Source: HRBIN12 sp964447335 (GTDB lineage Bacteria > Actinomycetota > UBA4738 > HRBIN12). From it: a stretch of 64,000 nucleotides of DNA. Below the pieces are notes generated by a model. The model was not told where the DNA came from. It searched no databases and saw only the letters and a list, made by a program, of their open reading frames with translations. Shown in pieces: positions 16,052-23,050 of the stretch. The stretch spans positions 62,001 to 126,000 of the forward strand of contig CAYUSA010000001.1 in NCBI GenBank assembly GCA_964447335.1. Direction: 5' to 3'. Position 1 is the first letter of the stretch. Every line of letters begins with the position of its first letter. Made by a program: the position numbers and the translations under genes.

Positions 16052-17404
16052 TTGAGGGACACGAGGCCGCACGAGCCTCGGGGAGCCATTCGTGGTCACG
16101 CCGGTAGCGGCGGTCGTGCTCTCCGGGCGGCGATCGTCTACGCGGTGCTGGGGGTCCTGTGGGTCCTGTTCTCCGACCGGCTCCTCGTGTGGCTGGTTCG
16201 CGACCCGCAGACGCGGGATGTGGTCCAGACCGCGAAGGGGTGGCTGTTCGTCTCGGTGTCTGCCGTGCTCGTGTACGGGTTCGTCCGGCTCGCCGAGCGG
16301 GCCGAGCGCCGTGCCGCTCGGGCCGAGGACTCCCTCCGGGCGAGCCAGGAGTGGCTTCGGAGCATCGCGGAGAACGTGACCGACATGATCTTCCGGTACC
16401 GGGTGGCGGAGCCGCAGGGGTACGAGTACGTGAGTCCCTCCTCGACCGAGATCACGGGTTTCACGCCGGAGGAGCACTACGCGGATCCCCGTCTGCCTTT
16501 CCAGATCGTCCACGGTGACGATCGGAGCGCGCTCGAGCGGCTGCTGTGCGGCGAGTCACGCGGCGAGCGCGTGCGCTTCCAGCGCAAGGACGGCAGCACG
16601 ATCTCGACCGAGTTCCGCGTGCGTGCGATCCTCGACGAGACGGGTCGGCCGGTCGCGGTCGAGGGGATCATTCGCGACGTCACGGCGCTCGCGCTCACCG
16701 AGCAGGAGCTGGAGGAGCGCGTTCTCGACTTCGGGAAGCTGGCCGAGGAACGGCTGGCGCTCATGCGCAAGCTCGTGCACGCGCAGGAGGAGGAGCGCCG
16801 GCGCATCGCGCTCGAGATCCACGACGGGATCGGCCAGGTGCTCACCTCGATCTCGCTCTACGCCTCGGATCTGCCGGAGGTCGTCCCCGAGGAGCACCGC
16901 GCCCGCGCCGAGAGGGTCCGCGAGCTCATCCAGCGTGCGATCGCCGACAGCCGGATGCTCGTCTGGAGCCTGCGTCCGCCGGACCTCGAGCGCCTGGGCC
17001 TGGTCCCGGCGATCCAGCACCTCGTCGAGAACCTCCTCGACCATGCGACGGAGCACCTCGACCATGCGACGGAGCACATCGATGTGCTGGACGAGACCAA
17101 GGGCCGGCGCCTGACACCCGAGATCGAGACCGTGGTCTTCCGCATCGTGCAGGAGGCACTGAACAACGCGACGAAGTACGCGCACGCATCGTCCATCTCG
17201 GTCGTGGTGGCCATCCGGGACGGCGTGCTCTCCGCGGTGGTCGAGGACGACGGTCGTGGTTTCGACGTCGAGACCGTCGACACGTTCGGTGGCGTCGGTA
17301 TGGGCGGGATGCGCGAGCGTGCGGACTTCGTGGGCGGTAGGTTGGTCGTCGAGTCGGCGAAGGACGTCGGCACCGTGGTCCGGCTGGAGGTCCCGATCCC
17401 GTGA
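16052..17404 (+). CDS. Membrane PAS sensor histidine kinase (HisKA_3)
   Basis: About 450 residues: two membrane segments (AIVYAVLGVLWVLFSDRLLV and a second after the DPQTRD stretch), a PAS domain (roughly residues 95-215), a coiled coil, HisKA_3 with RRIALEIHDGIGQVLTS and His257, and an ATPase with FRIVQEALNNATKYAHA, VEDDGRGFD and GVGMGGMRERADFVGG. TTG at 16052 was chosen because AGGAGG stands 5 nt upstream; GTG at 16007 is in frame but lacks a Shine-Dalgarno and lies before the predicted promoter. A 21-bp tandem repeat at 17035-17076 duplicates LDHATEH between HisKA and ATPase. Its stop overlaps the regulator start by 4 bp. Confidence 0.88.
   Translation: MRDTRPHEPRGAIRGHAGSGGRALRAAIVYAVLGVLWVLFSDRLLVWLVRDPQTRDVVQTAKGWLFVSVSAVLVYGFVRLAERAERRAARAEDSLRASQEWLRSIAENVTDMIFRYRVAEPQGYEYVSPSSTEITGFTPEEHYADPRLPFQIVHGDDRSALERLLCGESRGERVRFQRKDGSTISTEFRVRAILDETGRPVAVEGIIRDVTALALTEQELEERVLDFGKLAEERLALMRKLVHAQEEERRRIALEIHDGIGQVLTSISLYASDLPEVVPEEHRARAERVRELIQRAIADSRMLVWSLRPPDLERLGLVPAIQHLVENLLDHATEHLDHATEHIDVLDETKGRRLTPEIETVVFRIVQEALNNATKYAHASSISVVVAIRDGVLSAVVEDDGRGFDVETVDTFGGVGMGGMRERADFVGGRLVVESAKDVGTVVRLEVPIP
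17035..17076 (+). repeat. 21-bp in-frame tandem duplication inside the kinase gene
   Basis: Two exact copies of the 21-base unit beginning CTCGACCATG and ending GGAGCAC. They encode LDHATEHLDHATEH, lengthening the linker between the HisKA_3 and ATPase domains by seven residues without breaking the frame. Confidence 0.85.
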
Positions 17405-18042
17405 GCGAGCGGCCCATCCAGGTGATGTTGATGGACGACCACAACGTCGTCCGCGAGGGCCTCCGGGCCCTCCTCGAGCGCCAGACCGACATCCGCGTCG
17501 TCGCGGAGGCCGGCACCGTCGCCGAGGCCGAGGCGGCCGAGGTCGAGCCCGACGTGGTCGTCGCCGACCTGGTGCTGCCTGACGAACGCGGCGCCGAGGT
17601 CGTCCGGCGCCTGCGCGAGCGATTCCCCCACTCGGCGATCCTGGTCCTCACGATGGTGGACAACCCGACCGACGTGCAGCTGTGCCTGGCGGCGGGTGCG
17701 AAGGGGTACCTGATGAAGGAGGCCGCGGGCGCCGAGCTGACGGACGCCGTGCGGGCGGTCGCTCAGGGACGCGAGTACCTGCAGCCGGCGCTCGGTGCGG
17801 TGCTCGCGCGGTGGCGCGAGGCACCCGGGAAGATCAGTGCGAAGGCGTCGGTCGACCTCGGCGAGCGCGAGCGCGAGGTGCTGCGCCTGATCGCCCTCGG
17901 TCACACGAACGCCGAGATCGCGCGCCTACTGTTCCTGTCGGTCCGCACCGTCGAGAACCACCGCGCCAGCCTGATGCGCAAGCTCGGCGTGAAGACCAGG
18001 GCGGACCTGGTCCGGCACGCGACCCAGTCCGGTCTGGTCTGA
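17401..18042 (+). CDS. NarL/LuxR-family response regulator
   Basis: A 213-residue DNA-binding regulator paired with the kinase before it (GTGA overlap). The receiver has MDDHNVVREGLRALL, phospho-acceptor Asp56 in VVVADLVLP and the Lys in GYLMKE. The C-terminal LuxR HTH (about residues 148-210) has LGEREREVLRLIALGHTN, NAEIARLLFLSVRTVENHRA and KLGVKTRADLVRHA. The nearby palindrome at 16019-16035 is a candidate binding site, giving autoregulation; this is inference. Confidence 0.94.
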   Translation: MSERPIQVMLMDDHNVVREGLRALLERQTDIRVVAEAGTVAEAEAAEVEPDVVVADLVLPDERGAEVVRRLRERFPHSAILVLTMVDNPTDVQLCLAAGAKGYLMKEAAGAELTDAVRAVAQGREYLQPALGAVLARWREAPGKISAKASVDLGEREREVLRLIALGHTNAEIARLLFLSVRTVENHRASLMRKLGVKTRADLVRHATQSGLV

Positions 18043-18090
18043 CGCCCCCTGCGGGACACGTGCCGTGCCTCGCCGCCGTACCCCGCCGCG

Positions 18091-18096
18091 TACAGT
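18091..18096 (+). promoter_or_regulatory. -10 box of rsmD
   Basis: TACAGT ends 6 nt before the rsmD GTG, the spacing expected for a leaderless transcript. Confidence 0.55.
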
Positions 18097-18102
18097 GACC
18101 GC

Positions 18103-18657
18103 GTGCGGGTCGTCGCCGGCAGCGCGAAGGGTGTCCGCCTCGGCCCGGTGCCCAAGGGCGTGAGGCCGGTCTCCGACATGGCCCGCGAGGGCCTGTTCTC
18201 CAGCCTCGGCCCCCGGGTCCCCGGCGCGCGGGTGCTCGACCTGTTCGCGGGCACGGGCGCGCTGGGCATCGAGGCCCTGTCCCGCGGGGCCGCCGAGGCC
18301 GTGTTCGTGGACCGGGCCCGTTTGGCGACGGCGGCCATCCAGGAGAACCTCGAGCGCACGCGCCTGACAGACGAGGCTGTGGTCGTCGGCGTGGATGTGC
18401 GTGCCTTTCTCACGAGAGATGACAAGAACGGGGCTCCGTTCGACCTCGTGCTGGCGGATCCGCCCTACGAGCTCCAGGGCCCCGAGCTGGACGGCGTGCT
18501 CGCCGACCTCGCCGACGGGTGGCTGGCGGCGCCCGGGTGGACGGTGGCCCTGACCCGCAGGAAGGGGAGTTCCACGCCTGTCATTCCGGTAGACTGGCTC
18601 GCTGCCAGGCGCCTGGTGTACGGCGACACCCTGGTGGTGCTCTTGCGGGAGGCATAG
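18103..18657 (+). CDS. rsmD: 16S rRNA (guanine(966)-N(2))-methyltransferase
   Basis: Methylates G966 of 16S rRNA with S-adenosylmethionine during 30S assembly. The 184-residue Rossmann methyltransferase starts MRVVAGSAKGVRL (family N-terminus RIIAGxxkGrrL), has the SAM-binding motif VLDLFAGTGALGIEALSRGA and the catalytic DPPY in LVLADPPYEL. The GTG start is set by homology and by the -10 box 6 nt upstream. It is 2 bp from coaD, the normal bacterial pairing. Confidence 0.95.
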   Translation: MRVVAGSAKGVRLGPVPKGVRPVSDMAREGLFSSLGPRVPGARVLDLFAGTGALGIEALSRGAAEAVFVDRARLATAAIQENLERTRLTDEAVVVGVDVRAFLTRDDKNGAPFDLVLADPPYELQGPELDGVLADLADGWLAAPGWTVALTRRKGSSTPVIPVDWLAARRLVYGDTLVVLLREA

Positions 18658-18659
18658 CG

Positions 18660-19145
18660 ATGGGCCTGACCGCCCTGTGTCCCGGGACGTTCGATCCCGT
18701 GACGAACGGTCATCTCGACATCATCGAACGTGCAGGTCAGCGCTTCGACGCGGTGGTCGTCGGCGTGCTCGACAACCCTGCCAAGCAGCCCTTGTTCAGC
18801 GTGGAGGAGCGCGTGCAGATGTTGAAGGAGGTCACCTCGGGGATGCCGAACGTCTCCGTGACCTCGTTCGGCGGATTGCTCGTCGAATCGGCAAAGTCGC
18901 TCGGCGCCGACGTCGTGGTGAAGGGCCTGCGGGCGGTCACCGATTTCGAGTACGAGATCCAGATGGCGCAGATGAACCACGCGCTCGCCGGCATGGAGAC
19001 GCTGTTCATAACGACGAGCCCGGCCTGGTCGTTCCTGTCATCGTCCCTGGTCAAGGAGGTCGCCCGTTTCGGCGGCGACGTGAGCGGGCTCGTCCCGCCG
19101 ATCGTCGCGAAGCGGCTGGCGGACAAGCTCGGAGGTGGTTCGTAG
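18660..19145 (+). CDS. coaD: Phosphopantetheine adenylyltransferase
   Basis: Transfers AMP from ATP to 4'-phosphopantetheine, the penultimate step of coenzyme A synthesis. The 161-residue protein has the nucleotidyltransferase signature CPGTFDPVTNGHLDIIERA, LVVKGLRAVTDFEYE (equivalent of the family KGLR motif) and SPAWSFLSSSLVKEVA (ISST/S-type loop). ATG 18660 follows GGGAGG by about 8 nt; the longer open frame upstream covers rsmD and is not real. Confidence 0.96.
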   Translation: MGLTALCPGTFDPVTNGHLDIIERAGQRFDAVVVGVLDNPAKQPLFSVEERVQMLKEVTSGMPNVSVTSFGGLLVESAKSLGADVVVKGLRAVTDFEYEIQMAQMNHALAGMETLFITTSPAWSFLSSSLVKEVARFGGDVSGLVPPIVAKRLADKLGGGS

Positions 19146-19691
19146 GTGGACCTGGCAGCCCGGCTCCAGCAGCTCGAGGACCTCGTCCGCGAGGCCAAGT
19201 CGATGCCGCTGTCATCCAGCGCCCTGCTGAACCGCGAGGAGGTGCTCGACCTCATCGGCGAGCTGAAGGTCGCCCTCCCCGAGGAGATCAAGCAGGCGCG
19301 CTGGGTCGTGAAGGACCGCGAGGAGCTCCTCGGGAAGGCCCGTCGCGACGCCGAGGCGATCGTCGAGCAGGCACGCGGCGAGCAGCTTGAGATGGCCCAG
19401 CGCGAAGCCATCGTGCAGCGCGCGGTGCAGGAGGCCGACCGGACGCGCTCGGACGCGGGCGAGGACGCCCGGCGCATGAAGCTCGAGGCCGAGGACTACG
19501 TGGACGCGAAGCTCGCGCAGTTCGAGACCGCGCTCCAGCAGATCACCGAGAAGCTTCTCGCGACCAACGACTCGGTGAGCCGGACGATCGACCAGGTGCA
19601 GGCGGGCCGCGAGAAGCTGCGCGGCGTCGCACCGGCCACGAACGCCGACATCGGTCCCGACATCGCGTTCCCGGAGGACGAGGAGGCGTGA
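19146..19691 (+). CDS. SepIVA/DivIVA-like coiled-coil protein
   Basis: A 181-residue, mostly helical and charged protein (heptad-rich from about residue 45 to 165, Ala/Glu/Arg-rich, acidic tail PEDEEA) without membrane segments. Its place between coaD and yceD-rnc matches the mycobacterial sepIVA locus, whose product is a DivIVA-like factor for septation and envelope growth. The function here is inferred from position and coiled-coil character. GTG at 19146 directly follows the coaD stop. It overlaps yceD by 1 bp. Confidence 0.78.
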   Translation: MDLAARLQQLEDLVREAKSMPLSSSALLNREEVLDLIGELKVALPEEIKQARWVVKDREELLGKARRDAEAIVEQARGEQLEMAQREAIVQRAVQEADRTRSDAGEDARRMKLEAEDYVDAKLAQFETALQQITEKLLATNDSVSRTIDQVQAGREKLRGVAPATNADIGPDIAFPEDEEA

Positions 19692-20188
19692 TGCGCGCGA
19701 TCGACGTCCGAGACCTGCTCGAGCGCCCGGGCTCCGCGAGGACCGTCAAGGTCCAGGAGCCGGTGCCGGGCCTGCAGACCGAGCTCGCGGAGGTCCCCGT
19801 GGACACGCCGATCGCCGGCGAGCTCACCCTCGAGAGCGTCATCGAGGGTATCTACGTGACGGGCTCGGTCTCCGGACGCATGGTGTTCCGGTGCGCCCGC
19901 TGCCTGAAGGAGTTCGACCGCGACTTCGACGTCGAGCTGCGTGAGCTGTTCGTGCGCGAGCCCGGTCCCGACGACGACTACGCGCTCGGGCCGGAGCTCG
20001 AGCTCGATCCCGAGCCGATGGTGCGCGACGCCGTCGTGCTCGACATGCCGTTCTCACCGCTCTGCACGCCGGATTGCCTCGGCCTGTGCGAGCGGTGCGG
20101 CGGCGACCGCAACCTCGGCGAGTGCTCCTGCGCCGAGCCGGTGGACCCCCGGTGGGCCGCCCTCGAGGGCTTCCGCGAGGAGCCCTGA
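19691..20188 (+). CDS. yceD: YceD family (DUF177) protein
   Basis: A 165-residue DUF177 protein, found next to rpmF across bacteria and linked to 23S rRNA processing or accumulation. It has the FRCARCLKEFDRDF segment and a C-terminal cysteine cluster (CTPDCLGLCERCGGDRN, then GECSC) that probably binds metal, ending with DPRWAALEGFRE. ATG 19691 is favoured over GTG 19688 because AGGAGG (19681-19686) is 4 nt from the ATG but only 1 nt from the GTG. Confidence 0.93.
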   Translation: MRAIDVRDLLERPGSARTVKVQEPVPGLQTELAEVPVDTPIAGELTLESVIEGIYVTGSVSGRMVFRCARCLKEFDRDFDVELRELFVREPGPDDDYALGPELELDPEPMVRDAVVLDMPFSPLCTPDCLGLCERCGGDRNLGECSCAEPVDPRWAALEGFREEP

Positions 20189-20231
20189 CCCGACCCCGAC
20201 CAGCGACCCACGACCCCGAAAGGAACGCACG

Positions 20232-20408
20232 ATGCCGGTTCCCAAGAGAAGGCAGAGCCACACCCGAACCGCGAAGCGCAAGGCGAACTGGAAGGCCAAG
20301 GTGCCGACGTTCTCCGAGTGCCCGCAGTGTCACCAGCCGAAGCTCCCGCACCGGGTCTGCGGCAACTGCGGCTACTACGCCGGGCGCCAGGCCGTCGAGG
20401 TCGAGTAG
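20232..20408 (+). CDS. rpmF: 50S ribosomal protein L32, zinc-binding form
   Basis: A 58-residue L32. It has the canonical MPVPKRRQSHTRTAKRKAN start and two CxxC pairs (CPQCHQPKLPHRVCGNCGYY) for zinc. ATG 20232 is preceded by GAAAGGAACG. It lies between yceD and rnc in the standard order; the gap from yceD is 43 bp with no promoter seen. Confidence 0.97.
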   Translation: MPVPKRRQSHTRTAKRKANWKAKVPTFSECPQCHQPKLPHRVCGNCGYYAGRQAVEVE

Positions 20409-20412
20409 CCGC

Positions 20413-21138
20413 GTGCCGCCGAGGGAGGTGGGGCCGGGCTCCAAGGCGCTGGACCGCGCCCTCGGGGTGCGGTTCCGCGACGCGGCCCTCCGCGAGCTCG
20501 CGGTCACGCACCGCTCGTACGCGTTCGAGCGGGAGCTCGGGTACAACAACGAGCGCCTGGAGTTCCTCGGGGACGCCGTGCTCGGCCTCGTCGTGACCGA
20601 CATGGCCTTCCGCGACTTCCCCGAGCTGCCCGAGGGCGAGCTCGCGAAGCTCCGCGCGGCCATCGTGAACATGACGGCGCTCGCGGACGTGGCCCGAGAC
20701 CTCGATCTCGGCGCGTTCATCTTCCTCGGCAAGGGTGAGGAGATGAGCGGCGGCCGCGACAAGGCGAGCATCCTTGCCGACGCGCTCGAGGCCACACTCG
20801 GGGCGGTCTACGTCGACCGGGGGCTCGACGTCGCGCGCAAGCTGATCGAGCGGCTCTTCCGTCCGCGCATGATCGCGTACGTGCGGGGCGAGGGCGGTCG
20901 CGACTACAAGACGATCCTGCAGGAGGTCGCGTCCTCCGAGCTGCACGCGCTCCCCGAGTACCGGATCTCCGAGCGCGGGCCCGATCACGAGAAGGAGTTC
21001 ACCGCCACGGTCTTCCTCGCCGGGGAGTCGTGGGGGAGCGGTACCGGTCGCTCGAAGAAGGAGGCCGAGCAGCAGGCGGCACACGAGGCGTTCCGCAAGC
21101 TCTCCGAGCGAGCGGTCCAGGCGCGGGCGAACGGTTAG
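20413..21138 (+). CDS. rnc: Ribonuclease III
   Basis: Cleaves double-stranded RNA, including rRNA precursors. The 241-residue protein has the catalytic signature NERLEFLGDAVLGL, a second acidic site in KASILADALEATLGAVY, and a C-terminal dsRNA-binding domain (DYKTILQEVASS to GRSKKEAEQQAAHEA). GTG 20413 begins 5 bp after the rpmF stop and gives the usual length. Confidence 0.96.
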   Translation: MPPREVGPGSKALDRALGVRFRDAALRELAVTHRSYAFERELGYNNERLEFLGDAVLGLVVTDMAFRDFPELPEGELAKLRAAIVNMTALADVARDLDLGAFIFLGKGEEMSGGRDKASILADALEATLGAVYVDRGLDVARKLIERLFRPRMIAYVRGEGGRDYKTILQEVASSELHALPEYRISERGPDHEKEFTATVFLAGESWGSGTGRSKKEAEQQAAHEAFRKLSERAVQARANG

Positions 21139-21147
21139 GGGGGCGAA

Positions 21148-21990
21148 GTGGAACTGCCCGAAGTCGAAGTGATGCGCCGAGATCTCGAGAAGGACGTCGT
21201 CGGGCGCAAGGTGGTGAAGGCGGAGGTCCGCGCGTCGAAGAACGCGATGCGCATCATCCGCCGGCACGGCAAGCGCAAGGAGTTCACCGATCGGCTCGTC
21301 GGACGCAAGGTCGCGAAGACCGAGCGACGGGGCAAGTACGTGCTGCTGCACCTGGACAACGGCGACGTGCTCGTCGCGCACTTCGGCATGAGCGGGCAGT
21401 TCATCCGGGGGAACAAGCGGCAGGCGCTGCCGCCGCACACGCATGTCGTCATCGACTTCCAGCAGGGCGGAGACCTGCGATACGTGGATCAGCGGACGTT
21501 CGGGGAGCTGTTCGTCGTGACCCCGGACGAGCTCGGCAAGGTGAAGGAGCTGCAGCACATCGCGATCGATCCGCTCGACCACGTCTTCACGTGGCACGCG
21601 TTCGGCGCCGCGCTCGCCGAGCGGGCCTCGAAGATGAAGCCGCTCCTCATGGACCAGAAGTTCATCAGCGGCCTCGGCAACATCTACTCCGACGAGGTCC
21701 TCTTCGCGGCCGGCCTGCGCCACGACCGGATGTCGGACACGCTGTCCTCCCAGGAGGTCCGGCGCCTGTATCGGGCCCTCCAGGAGATCCTCCAGGACGC
21801 GATCCGGTTCCGCGGGACGACCCTGGACGATGAGGCCTACGTGGACCTGTTCGGCAAGCCCGGCGAGTTCCAGAGCGAGCTCAAGGTGTACGGGCGCGCG
21901 GGACTTCCATGCCGCCGCTGCCGCACGCCGATCCAGGCCCTGAAGATCTCGGGACGCAACGCCTACTTCTGCCCCCAGTGCCAGAGCTGA
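21148..21990 (+). CDS. mutM: Formamidopyrimidine-DNA glycosylase family, Met in place of the catalytic Pro
   Basis: Fpg/Nei-type base-excision repair enzyme, 280 residues. Lys63 in RRGKYVLLHL, KFISGLGNIYSDEVLFAAG (H2TH) and a C-terminal zinc finger with CRRCRTP and GRNAYFCPQCQ are all typical. The start is not. Known enzymes read MPELPEVE and, after Met removal, use the N-terminal Pro to attack the sugar. Here the gene begins GTG-GAA-CTG-CCC (MELPEVE), and a stop codon 12 bases upstream in frame leaves no room for the Pro. Met before Glu is normally retained, so Met1 occupies the nucleophile position. Gene order rnc-mutM-acyP-smc supports the fpg assignment. Confidence 0.93.
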   Translation: MELPEVEVMRRDLEKDVVGRKVVKAEVRASKNAMRIIRRHGKRKEFTDRLVGRKVAKTERRGKYVLLHLDNGDVLVAHFGMSGQFIRGNKRQALPPHTHVVIDFQQGGDLRYVDQRTFGELFVVTPDELGKVKELQHIAIDPLDHVFTWHAFGAALAERASKMKPLLMDQKFISGLGNIYSDEVLFAAGLRHDRMSDTLSSQEVRRLYRALQEILQDAIRFRGTTLDDEAYVDLFGKPGEFQSELKVYGRAGLPCRRCRTPIQALKISGRNAYFCPQCQS

Positions 21991-22014
21991 AGGAGGTCAC
22001 CCTCCCCGAGTCCT

Positions 22015-22045
22015 GAGCCCGGCTGGGCTCCGGACGCTCGGAGCC
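22015..22045. terminator. Overlapping hairpins between convergent mutM and pncA
   Basis: GAGCCC/GGGCTC (22015-22030, 4 nt loop) and GGCTCCG/CGGAGCC (22026-22045, 6 nt loop) are alternative GC-rich stems in the 76-bp convergent gap. Neither has a clear U-tract. They may terminate transcription from both sides. Confidence 0.45.
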
Positions 22046-22066
22046 GGTCCGCTCCTCGGCGAGGTC

Positions 22067-22651
22067 TCAGGCGAGCTCGACGCCGGCCGCACGCATGCGC
22101 TCGAGCGCGCGGTCGCCGTCGCCGGGCTCCAGGTCCACGGCGCGGACGCCCTGCAGGAGCACCGTGACGGGGAACCCCAGCCTCCGGGCGTCGAGCGCGG
22201 TCTCGACGACGCAGTAGTCGGTCGCGAGGCCGGCGATGACCACCCGCTCAACGCCGCGCTCCCGCAGGAGGAGCTCGAGCTCGGTCGCCGACACCTCGCC
22301 GCTCTGCGGGTCGCGGACGCTGAAGCCCGAGTAGCCGTCGCCGCCGTCCACGCCCTTGCGCACGACCGGGCCCTCGACGCGAAGGTTCGGGTGGAAGGCT
22401 GCTCCCCAGGTCTCCCGCACGCAATGCACCGGCCAGATGCCGCCGTCCTGGGCGAAGTGGGGGGTGTGCTCGGGATGCCAGTCCTGCGTGGAGAGGACGG
22501 CCGCGCCCGCGGCGAGCGCGCGTTCGATCTCGGCGTTCACGAAGGCGACGGTCTCCTGTCCGCCGCGGACGTACAAGCTGCCGCTCGGGTCGGCGAAGTC
22601 GTTCTGGACGTCGACGACGACGAGCGCGGTCTTCGGGTCGTAGGTGAGCAC
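22067..22651 (-). CDS. pncA: Nicotinamidase/isochorismatase family hydrolase
   Basis: Hydrolyses nicotinamide to nicotinate for NAD salvage. The 194-residue protein has the PncA triad: Asp14 in VVVDVQNDF, Lys99 in VVRKGVDGG and Cys147 in GLATDYCVVETA. The metal-site Asp/His cluster QDWHPEHTPHF is also present. It is the only minus-strand gene between rsmD and rpsP, facing mutM and diverging from acyP; it has its own -10 box at 22661-22666. An isochorismatase role is less likely given the full PncA motif set. Confidence 0.92.
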   Translation of the reverse strand: MLTYDPKTALVVVDVQNDFADPSGSLYVRGGQETVAFVNAEIERALAAGAAVLSTQDWHPEHTPHFAQDGGIWPVHCVRETWGAAFHPNLRVEGPVVRKGVDGGDGYSGFSVRDPQSGEVSATELELLLRERGVERVVIAGLATDYCVVETALDARRLGFPVTVLLQGVRAVDLEPGDGDRALERMRAAGVELA

Positions 22652-22660
22652 GGCAGCTCG

Positions 22661-22666
22661 ATGGTA
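22661..22666 (-). promoter_or_regulatory. -10 box of pncA
   Basis: TACCAT on the minus strand ending 9 nt before the pncA GTG. Confidence 0.5.
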
Positions 22667-22707
22667 CTGCGGCGGAGGGCTACGGCCGCTCGCGGCCGTG
22701 CTGGTCG

Positions 22708-22713
22708 TAGCAT
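22708..22713 (+). promoter_or_regulatory. -10 box of acyP
   Basis: TAGCAT ends 6 nt before the acyP GTG, the leaderless spacing. Confidence 0.55.
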
Positions 22714-22719
22714 CGCTTC

Positions 22720-22989
22720 GTGAAACGCGTTCGCGTCGTGGTGACGGGGCGGGTCCAGGGCGTGTTCTACCGGGCGAGCTGTGCGGCGGCCGCCCGGCGT
22801 CTCGAGCTCGGCGGGTTCGTGCGGAACCTCCCCGACGGACGCGTCGAGGCCGTCTTCGAGGGCCCCGAGCCTCGCGTCGAGGAGATGGTCGCCTGGTGCC
22901 GCCGGGGACCCGAGCTCGCGTACGTGGACGAGGTCGAGGTGTGCTCCGAACCCCTTGCCGGGGAGCGGGATTTCCTGGTCACGGGCTGA
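22720..22989 (+). CDS. acyP: Acylphosphatase
   Basis: Hydrolyses acyl phosphates. The 89-residue ferredoxin-like protein has the family motif VTGRVQGVFYRAS with catalytic Arg18, and GFVRNLPDGRVEAVFEG with Asn36. GTG 22720 fits both the family N-terminus and the leaderless -10 box. The acyP-smc-ftsY order matches other Actinomycetota. Confidence 0.95.
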   Translation: MKRVRVVVTGRVQGVFYRASCAAAARRLELGGFVRNLPDGRVEAVFEGPEPRVEEMVAWCRRGPELAYVDEVEVCSEPLAGERDFLVTG

Positions 22990-23036
22990 ATCACAAGTTC
23001 GTGAGTCGATTCCCGGAATCCGTGCCTGGGCGCTGC

Positions 23037-23042
23037 TAGCAT
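23037..23042 (+). promoter_or_regulatory. -10 box of smc
   Basis: TAGCAT ends 8 nt before the smc ATG. No ribosome binding site is visible between them. Confidence 0.5.
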
Positions 23043-23050
23043 CGCCCGGA

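Noticed and set aside
16017..16055. Twelve-residue upstream ORF ending in the TTG start of the kinase
   Set aside because: The frame overlaps the start neatly, but the predicted transcription start (about 16025) lies inside it, so it is probably not in the mRNA.
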